The position numbers and the translations under genes were made by a program. Positions 7,836 to 16,393 of a DNA stretch of 36,503 nt are shown here, in pieces (within the stretch, counting starts at the first letter, position 1; every line of letters begins with the position of its first letter). The notes below the pieces were generated by a model. That model was given only the letters and a program-made list of their open reading frames with translations, had not been told where the DNA came from and searched no databases. Location of the stretch: NCBI GenBank assembly GCA_016290595.1, contig JAEEUR010000014.1:1-36503 (forward strand), read 5' to 3'. This stretch comes from Lachnospiraceae bacterium. Its GTDB lineage: Bacteria > Bacillota > Clostridia > Lachnospirales > Lachnospiraceae.

Positions 7836-9782
7836 ATGCGTTTTCGCAAGGTCACAGCATTTCTTATAGCAGTCGTTATCGTTCTGTCTTCGTGTTCATC
7901 GCAGAATACGGCGACACTTGGAACGGACCCCTCGGAAGTTTACTCCAGCACGGAAGAAACGGCTTTTTCACCGGTTACATCCTCAGAAGAGCTTTCGTCT
8001 ATATATAACACGGAGGTTCTGCGGGAAACAACCGCTGCCCAAACTTTGCCGCCGGAAACACCGGTCGAGGAGACAACACCGGAAGAGACTACTCCTGAAG
8101 AGACAAACGCACCGGAACCGGCATTTGATTTAGGCGAATATCAGGTGCCGGATGTTTCTGACCTGTACAATGTAACGGAACTGATCCCCAAAGACAGTCT
8201 TCAGGAAATCTTCATGCGAGATGACGAAACGCTTGGAATCGTCTCAACTGAGAATAACAAGTCGGTCCTGGTCCATTATCTGGACCTAAACACAGGCAAG
8301 CTCACCAAGGTATATGAGTCCGGAACATTGATCAGCTCTCACAAAGGCAAACTGAATGTAGATGTCATCTCAACAAACCCGGTAATCATCATGCTTCCGG
8401 CGTTTCAGTTCCTGCTGTATCCTGAAGAAGGAAGAAGGGTTATACTTCCAAAGGATCACAAATACCAGGTTGTTTGTCAGGATGAAACGATCTACCTCTT
8501 GGAAAAGGATAGTGGGATATCGGTGCTAAACGAGGAAGGAATACCGGAATTCATCTGGGCATTTCCGGTGGGATTTGACCAGTACCAGCTTATTGTCTCA
8601 CCAGCAAAGGATGATGTAAGATTTACAGCGCGGAGGATGATAGACGGGAAAAAGGTCTGCGTCCGGTATTATCCCGGAACCGATGCATATGACGTGCTCG
8701 AAGACTACCCGGAGGACATGGTGCTCTGTAAGACAGGTGGCCGTTGTCTTCTTTCAGGAGACACGTCATTCATTGTTGCGGACAAAGAGTTGCAGCAGTT
8801 TTACTCCGATCAAGATATGCTGTTGTCCATTGGTGTTTCCGTAAAAAGCGCTGCCGTATCCCATGCTGCAGTAAGCGAAAATTGCCTATGCTTTATCTCT
8901 TCAAAGGAGAGGGTGTCCAATAAGCAATATTATATATGGCGCTTCTCAGAACATCCGCTGGAAGAAAGCTATTCTTTGGAAATGGGAACGCCGAGCACGC
9001 TGGAACAAAACGAAGAGTACAAGCACTTTCTGGGTATGCTGCAGGATCTCCTGGACCGGTTTAACGTTCATGTTGTATATGGCACGGCTCTTGAAAAAGA
9101 GGTTGGGGGATATAATACGAAACAGATCACAGATCTATATGAACTCAATCGGTTTACGTCTACGTTACTTAATGTAATGGCGAGTTACCCCGATGGGTTT
9201 TATGATAAATTGCTCAGCGGGGAATATAATAAGCTTTTAATATATTACACGGGGGTACTTGAACGGTATTCTGAGACTGGTGAATATCAGGATGCAGCAG
9301 GCTGTGCATGGCCAGACTCATCGATGGACAGCTACCGTATTGCGTTCGTTGTGTTGAGCAAACATGAAGATCGTATCAACACGATTACGGCATATCACGA
9401 ACTAACGCACGTCACGGATTTTTACTTACAAAGCAAGGGTTTGCTCAATGACTGGGAGAAATATTATTTCCCTGGATTTGAGTACGACAACAATCCTAAT
9501 AAGCAATACACAGTTGATGATGATGCTACTTTGGCAAATCCCGAACTGTTATATTTCTATACGGCATACGGGAAGCAGAATGCATTGGAAGACCGGGCAT
9601 GTCTCATGCAGAATCTGATGGATCCGATTCAGTATTTCCCGCAGATGTATAAGAGTTCACATATTCGGGAAAAATATGAAGCGTATTTCAGTATAATCCG
9701 GGAAGGCTTCCAGTTGGACTGGGGCGATGTGATCTGGGAGAAACTGTATAATCAATATACGGGACAGAACAAGGCATATTAG
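7836..9782 (+). CDS. Lipoprotein with putative HExxH zinc metallopeptidase motif
   Basis: Lipobox 'FLIAVVIVLSSCSS'; T/E/P-rich linker; 'ITAYHELTHVTDFYL' HExxH; later 'NALEDRACLMQNL' possible third ligand; RBS agaaggag before ATG 7836. Confidence 0.65.
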   Translation: MRFRKVTAFLIAVVIVLSSCSSQNTATLGTDPSEVYSSTEETAFSPVTSSEELSSIYNTEVLRETTAAQTLPPETPVEETTPEETTPEETNAPEPAFDLGEYQVPDVSDLYNVTELIPKDSLQEIFMRDDETLGIVSTENNKSVLVHYLDLNTGKLTKVYESGTLISSHKGKLNVDVISTNPVIIMLPAFQFLLYPEEGRRVILPKDHKYQVVCQDETIYLLEKDSGISVLNEEGIPEFIWAFPVGFDQYQLIVSPAKDDVRFTARRMIDGKKVCVRYYPGTDAYDVLEDYPEDMVLCKTGGRCLLSGDTSFIVADKELQQFYSDQDMLLSIGVSVKSAAVSHAAVSENCLCFISSKERVSNKQYYIWRFSEHPLEESYSLEMGTPSTLEQNEEYKHFLGMLQDLLDRFNVHVVYGTALEKEVGGYNTKQITDLYELNRFTSTLLNVMASYPDGFYDKLLSGEYNKLLIYYTGVLERYSETGEYQDAAGCAWPDSSMDSYRIAFVVLSKHEDRINTITAYHELTHVTDFYLQSKGLLNDWEKYYFPGFEYDNNPNKQYTVDDDATLANPELLYFYTAYGKQNALEDRACLMQNLMDPIQYFPQMYKSSHIREKYEAYFSIIREGFQLDWGDVIWEKLYNQYTGQNKAY

Positions 9783-9797
9783 AGGGGTACAAATTAC

Positions 9798-9824
9798 AGA
9801 GCAGGACTTTTGATGTCCTGCTCT
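9798..9824 (+). terminator. Hairpin after lipoprotein gene
   Basis: AGAGCAGGAC-ttttgat-GTCCTGCTCT perfect 10-bp stem; T-tract weak. Confidence 0.5.
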
Positions 9825-10057
9825 AATTGTAAAATGTTTGTTCCTGCTTGCTGGTTCTATGAGAAATCGTCTATAGAACAGAAAATATATAAAGTGCGCA
9901 CTGTTAATACGGTAAAAACGAAGTGAAATAACAAAAAAACAGTTTATCTTATGTGCTCAAAATAGTTTTATGTGGGAGTAAATCCCTTGTTTTTTGACCT
10001 CGCGCGGAATTTTTGCGCGGAATTATATGAAAATTGGCCTTAGAGGGAGGCTGAAAG

Positions 10058-10103
10058 CAAAAAGAGAAAAGCCTTGAATTCGTAGGAATTCCAAGGCTTT
10101 TCA
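10058..10103 (-). terminator. Terminator downstream of tRNA-Thr (minus strand)
   Basis: gaaaagccttggaattc-ctac-gaattcaaggcttttc followed by tctttttgcttt on minus strand. Confidence 0.65.
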
Positions 10104-10110
10104 CTAAAAA

Positions 10111-10183
<73 letters not shown>

Positions 10184-10202
10184 ACGCGAATGCGCAATCG
10201 TC

Positions 10203-10231
10203 ACTATACACGAAGAAGGAAAGCTTGTCAA
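10203..10231 (-). promoter_or_regulatory. Promoter for tRNA-Thr
   Basis: Minus strand TTGACA-17 nt-TATAGT immediately upstream of the tRNA. Confidence 0.75.
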
Positions 10232-10320
10232 GAACTTTTTTTCTTTTCTTCGGGTTTCTTTTTCTTTCTTAAGCGGATCTGGAACGGTGACCGCATCCTT
10301 ACCAAGGAGGCGGTCATCTT

Positions 10321-10809
10321 TTATTCTGCGGTGCCGTCCTTTTCGGCTTTCAGGCGCCGCCGCAGGCCGGCGAAGAAATCGGAGAGCAGCGCGCTGCATT
10401 CCGCCTCCAGCACGCCGCGGGTGATCTCCACCTGGTGGTTGAACTGCGGCATCTGCAGGATGTTGAGGAGCGAGCCGGCGCAGCCGGCCTTGGGGTTCAT
10501 CGCGCCGATGACCACGCGGTCGATGCGGCTCTGCACCAGCGCGCCGGAGCACATCTGGCAGGGCTCCAGAGTGACGTACATGGTGCAGCCCTCCAGGCGC
10601 CAGTCGCCCAGCTTCCGGCTGGCCCGGTCGATGGCGGTGATCTCCGCGTGGGCGAGCGTGGAATGCTTGTGCAGGCGTTCGTTGAAGCCCCGGGCAATGA
10701 TCTTTCCGCCGCAGACGATCACGCAGCCGATGGGGATCTCCCCGATCGCGGCGGCGCGGCGGGCCTGGTGAAGGGCTTTCTTCATGAACTTTTCGTCATC
10801 CGTCAGCAT
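10321..10809 (-). CDS. tadA: tRNA-specific adenosine deaminase
   Basis: 'AHAEITAID' (HAE) and 'TLEPCQMCSGALVQSRIDRVVIGA' (PCxxC) zinc-dependent deaminase motifs; 'EIPIGCVIV'. Confidence 0.92.
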   Translation of the reverse strand: MLTDDEKFMKKALHQARRAAAIGEIPIGCVIVCGGKIIARGFNERLHKHSTLAHAEITAIDRASRKLGDWRLEGCTMYVTLEPCQMCSGALVQSRIDRVVIGAMNPKAGCAGSLLNILQMPQFNHQVEITRGVLEAECSALLSDFFAGLRRRLKAEKDGTAE

Positions 10810-10871
10810 GATCCTGTGCGAGATCCTTCCTTCCGAGTATGAAAAAAGCACGTATCCGCGTGCTTGTTTCA

Positions 10872-10944
10872 TGAGCGATGCGGGACTCGAACCCGCGACA
10901 ACTTGATTAAAAGTCAAGTGCTCTACCACCTGAGCTAATCGCCC
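10872..10944 (-). tRNA. tRNA-Lys (TTT)
   Basis: Minus strand GGGCGATTAGCTCAGG...CTTGACTTTTAATCAAG...GGGTTCGAGTCCCGCATCGCTC. Confidence 0.93.
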
Positions 10945-10990
10945 ATCCCATACGGGTCTTAAGCTGCTCGCGGCGGCAGGCCGGACTTTA

Positions 10991-11062
10991 CTGGGCTAGC
11001 TGGATTCGAACCAGCGAGTGCAGGAGTCAAAGTCCTGTGCCTTTCCGCTTGGCTATAGCCCA
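10991..11062 (-). tRNA. tRNA-Gln (TTG)
   Basis: Minus strand TGGGCTATAGCCAAGCGG...CAGGACTTTGACTCCTG...GGTTCGAATCCAGCTAGCCCAG. Confidence 0.93.
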
Positions 11063-11066
11063 AGAG

Positions 11067-11141
11067 GGTGGGTGGTGGGACTCGAACCCACGACCTTCAG
11101 AACCACAATCTGACGCGCTAACCAACTGTGCTAAACCCACC
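11067..11141 (-). tRNA. tRNA-His (GTG)
   Basis: Minus strand GGTGGGTTTAGCACAGTTGG...TCAGATTGTGGTTCTGA...GGGTTCGAGTCCCACCACCCACC; extra 5' G as expected for His. Confidence 0.92.
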
Positions 11142-11186
11142 ATGCTCTTCCCGCGCGCCGGACAAGTCCTGGGCTTACGCGAGGGA

Positions 11187-11257
11187 AGCGGGCGATGGGA
11201 ATCGAACCCACGTGTCCAGCTTGGAAGGCTGGTGTTCTACCATTGAACTACGCCCGC
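11187..11257 (-). tRNA. tRNA-Gly (TCC)
   Basis: Minus strand GCGGGCGTAGTTCAATGGTAGAAC...CCAGCCTTCCAAGCTGG...GGGTTCGATTCCCATCGCCCGCT. Confidence 0.93.
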
Positions 11258-11400
11258 GCTCTAAAAAGCGCAAGACGCATTATAGTATAAATGATCCCCC
11301 CTGTCAATCAGTTTTTTAAAAAACTCCCGGAGACTTTTGAAAAACGTCCGCCTTAGCGCAAAAAGGGCTGCCGCGCGCCGTCCTTTCCGCAAAACTGTGG

Positions 11401-11429
11401 TTGCGAAGCGGACAGAAAATTGCTATACT
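11401..11429 (+). promoter_or_regulatory. Promoter for the M16 peptidase gene
   Basis: TTGCGA-17 nt-TATACT with extended -10 TGC. Confidence 0.55.
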
Positions 11430-11468
11430 GACCACATCACTCCGATGCGAAAGAAAAGGAGAACAATT

Positions 11469-14400
11469 ATGAAGAAACTACTTGCCATGCTTCTGGCGGC
11501 AGCGATGCTTTTATCCATGGTATCCTGCTCGCCTTCCGGTGAGCCGACCCAGCCGGCTGGTTCTTCGGCAGAAGAAAGTACGGCGGCGCCGGCAACGGAC
11601 CCGAGCCAGACGCTTCCCGCAGAAACGACGGCTGCGCCTACGGAGCCGGCTGTGACCGAACCTGTCACGGAGCCTCCGACAGAGCCGCCGACGACGGAAC
11701 CGGTGGTCGAACCGGAACTGACGCCGGAAGAAAAAGCCAAGCTTCCGGAAGTCGGCCAGGTCATCAAGGGCTTTGAGACGAAGGAGATCCGGGAGTATCC
11801 CATTTTAGGCGCGAAGCTGGTCTATATGGTCCACCAGAAGACGGGCTCCGAGCTGCTCTATATCGCCAACAACGATACGAACCGCTATTTCGCGCTGACC
11901 TTCGGCACGCAGGCGATCGACAACACCGGCCTGCCGCACGTCTTTGAGCACGCGACCTTGAGCGGCTCGCAGAAATATCCCAGCGCCGACCTGTTCATGA
12001 ACCTGTCCTATCAGACCTATCAGACGCTCATGAACGCCTACACCTACGACCGCATGACCATGTACCCGCTGGGGAGCCTCTCCCAGGAACAGCTGCTGGC
12101 GCTGGCGGACTACTACATCGACTCCTGCTTCCATCCCATGATCATGGAAGATGAGAGCATCTTTAAGACCGAAGCCTGGCGCTACCGCGCGGAGAAGGCC
12201 AGCAAGCCGCTGACCCTGGAAGGCACGGTCTACAGCGAGATGAAGGGCGCCATGACGCTGGAGCGGCAGGCCAACTACAACTGGATCCGCGAAGCGCTGC
12301 CCGGCGCCTTCCTCGGCTACAACCAGGGCGGCGATCCGGACTATATCCCGGATATGACCTGGGACAGCCTGAAGGCGTATCACGACATGTTTTACCATCC
12401 GTCCAACTGCCTGACGCTCCTGTACGGCCAGGTGGACAATTACCGGGATTTCCTGGCCCTGCTGGACGCGGAGTTCTCGCAGTACGAGGCCCGCGAATTC
12501 GAGGTCACCAATCCCGATTACGTCCCGCTGACCGAAAGCGTCGTCAAGGAAGTGCCGTACCCGACCGAAGCCTCCACGGATCCGTCCCGCAGCTCCTGCG
12601 TGGAATACGCGATCGTGCTGCCGGAGGAGGCCTGGGAGCAGTCGAACGCGCTGTCCTATCTGACCTCGCTCCTTTGCTCCACCGCTTCGCCGCTGGCCGA
12701 AGTCATCAAGACGCAGTTCCCGTACGCCAGCGTCAGCGGCGGCCTGGAGATCGCGGGCCCGGTGCCGGTGGCCATCTTCACGCTCTACAACGCGGAGCGC
12801 GAGGACGCGGAGGCCTTTAAGGCGGCCGTGGACGCGGCTATCGCCGACGTGATCGAGAACGGCTTCCCGAAGGAAATGCTGGACAGCTACGCCGCCAGCT
12901 TTGCCATCAGCGACCTTTTGGCGCGCGAAGACAACGAGGTCGGCGAGAGCGTCATGTCCTCCGTCGCCTACGACAAGCACACCTTCGGCGACATCTGGTA
13001 CTATTTCGACAGCTCCGAGGAAGCGGAACTGATGGTGCCCTGGAACGAGAACGGCACCTATTCCGCGCTGGCCTCCAGGTATTTGAGCGGCGAGGACGTC
13101 ATCACGGCCCTGGTCACGACCTATCCGGAACCCGGTCTGCAGGAGCAGAAGGATAAGGAATTAAAGGAAAAGCTCGCCGCCATCAAGGAAAGCATGACGA
13201 CGGAAGAGATCAAGGCGATCGTGAAGGCCTCGACGACCGGCAAGCGCGAGAATCCCGCCACGGCGGAGATGGTCAAGCAGCTGACGGTCGTGGACGTCGC
13301 CTCCCTGCCGGAGGAGATCCGCGAATACGAGGTCTCCGACACCAGCGAGAACGGCATCCGCTATATCGAAGTCGCGGCCGCCGTGTCCGGCGTCACCAAC
13401 CTGTCCGTCAATCTGGACGCCTCGTTCCTGGACGGGGAGGGCCTGCACTATCTGAAGCTGTACAAGGACCTGATCGCGTATCTGGACACCGCGCAGCACA
13501 CCCGTGCGGACCTGAAGTCCCTGCAGACCCGCTATCTGTACGAAGGGCACGTTTACGTCAGCCTGATGCGCGAAAACGACAGCGTCCATCCGTTCCTGCA
13601 GTTTACCTGGATGGCGCTGGACGACGACCTTCAGACCGGCATGGATCTGATGCGTGAGATGTTCTTCGAGCTGAAGATCGACGACGCGGCGCGCCTGCAG
13701 GAAGGCGTGGAAGCCCTGCTGATCGCGACGAAGAACGACGTCAACGGCAACCCTTACAGCGAAGCCATCCGCCGTTCCTTCGGCCGGACCGCGGAGCTGT
13801 ACCGCTACTCGGCTTATCTGGGCGGCGTGGAATACTACGTCTTCCTGTCTGACGTCCTGGCGCAGCTGAAGAGCGATCCGCAGGTCATCATTGATAAGCT
13901 GGCGGCGCTGCGCGACAGCATCAATTCCCGCCACGATTCGCTGGTGATCCTTGCCGGCGGCGAAGAGTCCGTTGGCAAGGCGCATCAGGTGGTCGGCAGC
14001 TGGCTGGCGACGCTGGAGGATACCGAGCACGAGAAGGCCGAATTCGAGCTGCCCATGGCGGCCGCGAAGGAAGCCATCGTCGTGGAAAGCAACGTGCAGT
14101 ACAACGGCCTGGCGGCTGATTTCGAGACGCTGGGCATTGAATACGACGCCGGCCTGGTGGTCGTGGCGGCCCTGATCACGGACAAATATCTGATCCCGCA
14201 GCTGCGCGACGGCTACGGCGTGTACGGCGTCATGCACTATCCGATCGAGGATACCGGCATCTACATGTGCACCTACCGGGATCCGAACGTCAGCGAGACC
14301 TTCACGAAGTACGCGGAGCTGTCCGGCTGGCTGTCCCGCCAGAGCTTCAAGCAGGAAGATATCGACGGCTACATCCTGTCCAGCTACGTGGATCTGGCGA

Positions 14401-15152
14401 TGCCCAGCGGCGAGCTGGCCGGCGCGATCGACGCCGCTTCCTCCTATCTGGGCGGCGTGGACGCAGACAAGGTGCTGCAGTACATGCGGGAGATCAAGGC
14501 TGTCACGCCGGAGAAGGTCCTGTCCTACGTGGATATGTACAAGGCGTTTGCGGAGAAAGGCAATCAGTACACCGCCGGCGGCGCGGCTGCGCTGGAAGCC
14601 AATGCGGACCGCTACGAATCGGTCCTGAATCCCTTCGGCGTGGTGGATCCGACCAAGGTGGATTACACGGACGTGGCGAAGGATTCCCCGTGGCGCGATG
14701 ATATCTACTACGCGCTCGGCACCGGCTTTATCAAGCCGGCGGGCGAGGGTCTCTTTGATCCGGACGGCACGGTCACGGTCGGCGATCTGGCGACCTATCT
14801 GTACGTGCTGGTGGGCGGCAACATGGACGCCGAGGCGGCGCTTTCCTTCCTGCAGGGCTACGGGATCTTCCCGGCCTCGGCCAAGGTGGGTGACGATCTG
14901 ACCCGCGAGCAGGCGGCGTACTCCAGCGGTATCTTTATGGAGCTGACCGGCAACACCATTCAGAAGAAGCTGCCGGCCGATATGAAGCCCGCGGATGCTG
15001 CGGAACTGACCGCCTACATGAAGTGGGCGCTGAAGGAAGGCGTGCTGAAGATGAAGACCAACGCGGCCGGCGAAGAGGTCGGCGCGCAGGCGGATCTCGT
15101 GAGCCGCGCGGAGTACGCGCATCTGCTCAAGGTCTTCGACGGCCTGCAGTAA
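11469..15152 (+). CDS. M16C (presequence-protease type) metallopeptidase lipoprotein with SLH-like C-terminus
   Basis: Lipobox 'AAAMLLSMVSCSPS'; inverted zinc motif 'HVFEH' in 'NTGLPHVFEHATLSGSQKYP', 'GTVYSEMKGAM'; C-terminal 'DYTDVAKDSPWRDDIYYALGTGFIKPAGEGLFDPDGTVTVGDLATYLYVLV' SLH-like. Confidence 0.88.
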   Translation: MKKLLAMLLAAAMLLSMVSCSPSGEPTQPAGSSAEESTAAPATDPSQTLPAETTAAPTEPAVTEPVTEPPTEPPTTEPVVEPELTPEEKAKLPEVGQVIKGFETKEIREYPILGAKLVYMVHQKTGSELLYIANNDTNRYFALTFGTQAIDNTGLPHVFEHATLSGSQKYPSADLFMNLSYQTYQTLMNAYTYDRMTMYPLGSLSQEQLLALADYYIDSCFHPMIMEDESIFKTEAWRYRAEKASKPLTLEGTVYSEMKGAMTLERQANYNWIREALPGAFLGYNQGGDPDYIPDMTWDSLKAYHDMFYHPSNCLTLLYGQVDNYRDFLALLDAEFSQYEAREFEVTNPDYVPLTESVVKEVPYPTEASTDPSRSSCVEYAIVLPEEAWEQSNALSYLTSLLCSTASPLAEVIKTQFPYASVSGGLEIAGPVPVAIFTLYNAEREDAEAFKAAVDAAIADVIENGFPKEMLDSYAASFAISDLLAREDNEVGESVMSSVAYDKHTFGDIWYYFDSSEEAELMVPWNENGTYSALASRYLSGEDVITALVTTYPEPGLQEQKDKELKEKLAAIKESMTTEEIKAIVKASTTGKRENPATAEMVKQLTVVDVASLPEEIREYEVSDTSENGIRYIEVAAAVSGVTNLSVNLDASFLDGEGLHYLKLYKDLIAYLDTAQHTRADLKSLQTRYLYEGHVYVSLMRENDSVHPFLQFTWMALDDDLQTGMDLMREMFFELKIDDAARLQEGVEALLIATKNDVNGNPYSEAIRRSFGRTAELYRYSAYLGGVEYYVFLSDVLAQLKSDPQVIIDKLAALRDSINSRHDSLVILAGGEESVGKAHQVVGSWLATLEDTEHEKAEFELPMAAAKEAIVVESNVQYNGLAADFETLGIEYDAGLVVVAALITDKYLIPQLRDGYGVYGVMHYPIEDTGIYMCTYRDPNVSETFTKYAELSGWLSRQSFKQEDIDGYILSSYVDLAMPSGELAGAIDAASSYLGGVDADKVLQYMREIKAVTPEKVLSYVDMYKAFAEKGNQYTAGGAAALEANADRYESVLNPFGVVDPTKVDYTDVAKDSPWRDDIYYALGTGFIKPAGEGLFDPDGTVTVGDLATYLYVLVGGNMDAEAALSFLQGYGIFPASAKVGDDLTREQAAYSSGIFMELTGNTIQKKLPADMKPADAAELTAYMKWALKEGVLKMKTNAAGEEVGAQADLVSRAEYAHLLKVFDGLQ

Positions 15153-15251
15153 GCAGAATAAACGGACGAAACAGGACGTCCGCTGACAAAAGACGGAGAT
15201 CGGGCGGCGGAAGGCGGCCCGGTCTCTGTTCTGCAAAAAAGGAGAGAAAAC

Positions 15252-15593
15252 ATGAAGGTTATCGACGTACTGGAAGGATATTATGCGGCGGAATGCACCG
15301 CGAACGGCCGGCCCCGCCATGCGGCGAAGGTCTGCCTGACGGCGACCAGCTACGCGGGGCAGATCACTTACGAATGGTCGATCACGTTTTTCCCGCACGA
15401 CGACCCGGAGGACTTTGCGGTCAGCTACGACGCGATCGTCAGCCGCAAGGTCTATGAAGGAAAAGGCCGCCGCTCCAAAAAGAAGGAAGAGGTCTATCTG
15501 GCAGAGCAGGAAGCCGTCTGCGACGAGCTGGCCGCCGAGCTGGAAGGAAAGGTCTTCTGGGATCAGCCGCTGCGGGAGGTCCGGCGCGGATAA
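15252..15593 (+). CDS. Hypothetical protein (113 aa)
   Basis: ORF with RBS (aaaaggagag) in coding-dense context; no recognised motif. Confidence 0.6.
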   Translation: MKVIDVLEGYYAAECTANGRPRHAAKVCLTATSYAGQITYEWSITFFPHDDPEDFAVSYDAIVSRKVYEGKGRRSKKKEEVYLAEQEAVCDELAAELEGKVFWDQPLREVRRG

Positions 15594-15643
15594 GTCCCGC
15601 CGTCCGGCGCCCGCATAAAAAGAAAAAAACTGGAGAGAGAACC

Positions 15644-16393
15644 ATGCTGAACGTATCGCACGTCACAAAAAAATACGGAAAGACCGTCGCCTGCCGGGAC
15701 GTCAGTTTTCATCTGGACCCGGGCAGCGTGACCGTCCTGCTGGGCCCGAACGGCGCCGGCAAGAGCACCATCATGAAATCGATCGTCGGCTTCCTGCGCT
15801 ACGAAGGGGAGATCTTCGTGGCGGGCTATCCGAACAAGAGCGTGGAGGCGCGGCGCATCCTGGGCTACATCCCCGAACTGCCCTCGCTCTATCCGAATCT
15901 GACGGTGTACGAACACATGGAATTCCTGGCCCGCGCCTATAAGCTGACGGATTACAAGGAAAGGATCGAGGCGCTGCTGGCCCGTTTTGAACTGGACGAC
16001 AAGAAGAAAAAGTTCGGCGACGAGCTGTCCAAGGGCATGCAGCAGAAGCTCAATCTCTGCCTCGGCCTTCTGCCGGATCCGGAAATGCTGATGATGGACG
16101 AGCCGATGATCGGCCTGGACCCGCATGCGATCAAGGAACTGAAGAACTGCATGGAGGAGATGCGCGCCGCCCGCAAAACGATGCTGATCAGCACCCATAT
16201 CATCGACAGCGTGGACATGCTCTGGGACCGGGCGCTCATCATGCAGGACGGCCGGATCAAGGCCAACGTGACGCGCCGGGAGCTGGACGCCTCCGGCCGG
16301 AGCCTGGAGGAGCTGTTCTTTGAAGTGACCGAAAACCTGTCCCGGGAGGATATGTCGCATCCCGCGGAAGCCCCGCTTGAGGAGAACGCCTGA
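15644..16393 (+). CDS. ABC transporter ATP-binding protein
   Basis: Walker A 'GPNGAGKST', signature-like 'LSKGMQQKLNLCLGLL', Walker B 'MLMMDEP', H-loop 'LISTHI'. Confidence 0.95.
   Translation: MLNVSHVTKKYGKTVACRDVSFHLDPGSVTVLLGPNGAGKSTIMKSIVGFLRYEGEIFVAGYPNKSVEARRILGYIPELPSLYPNLTVYEHMEFLARAYKLTDYKERIEALLARFELDDKKKKFGDELSKGMQQKLNLCLGLLPDPEMLMMDEPMIGLDPHAIKELKNCMEEMRAARKTMLISTHIIDSVDMLWDRALIMQDGRIKANVTRRELDASGRSLEELFFEVTENLSREDMSHPAEAPLEENA

Noticed and set aside
9893-9902. Palindrome AGTGCGCACT in the AT-rich intergenic region
   Set aside because: Single 10-bp palindrome with no clear promoter context; could be chance
11037-11319. Short ORFs such as 'GGWWDSNPRPSEPQSDALT' and 'GDGNRTHVSSLEGWCSTIELRP'
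   Set aside because: Classic spurious peptides translated antisense to tRNA genes (His, Gly here)
13161-15398. 745-aa minus-strand ORF opposite the M16 gene
   Set aside because: GC-rich antisense frame with low-complexity Arg/Gln/Val/His composition; sense strand has clear M16 motifs
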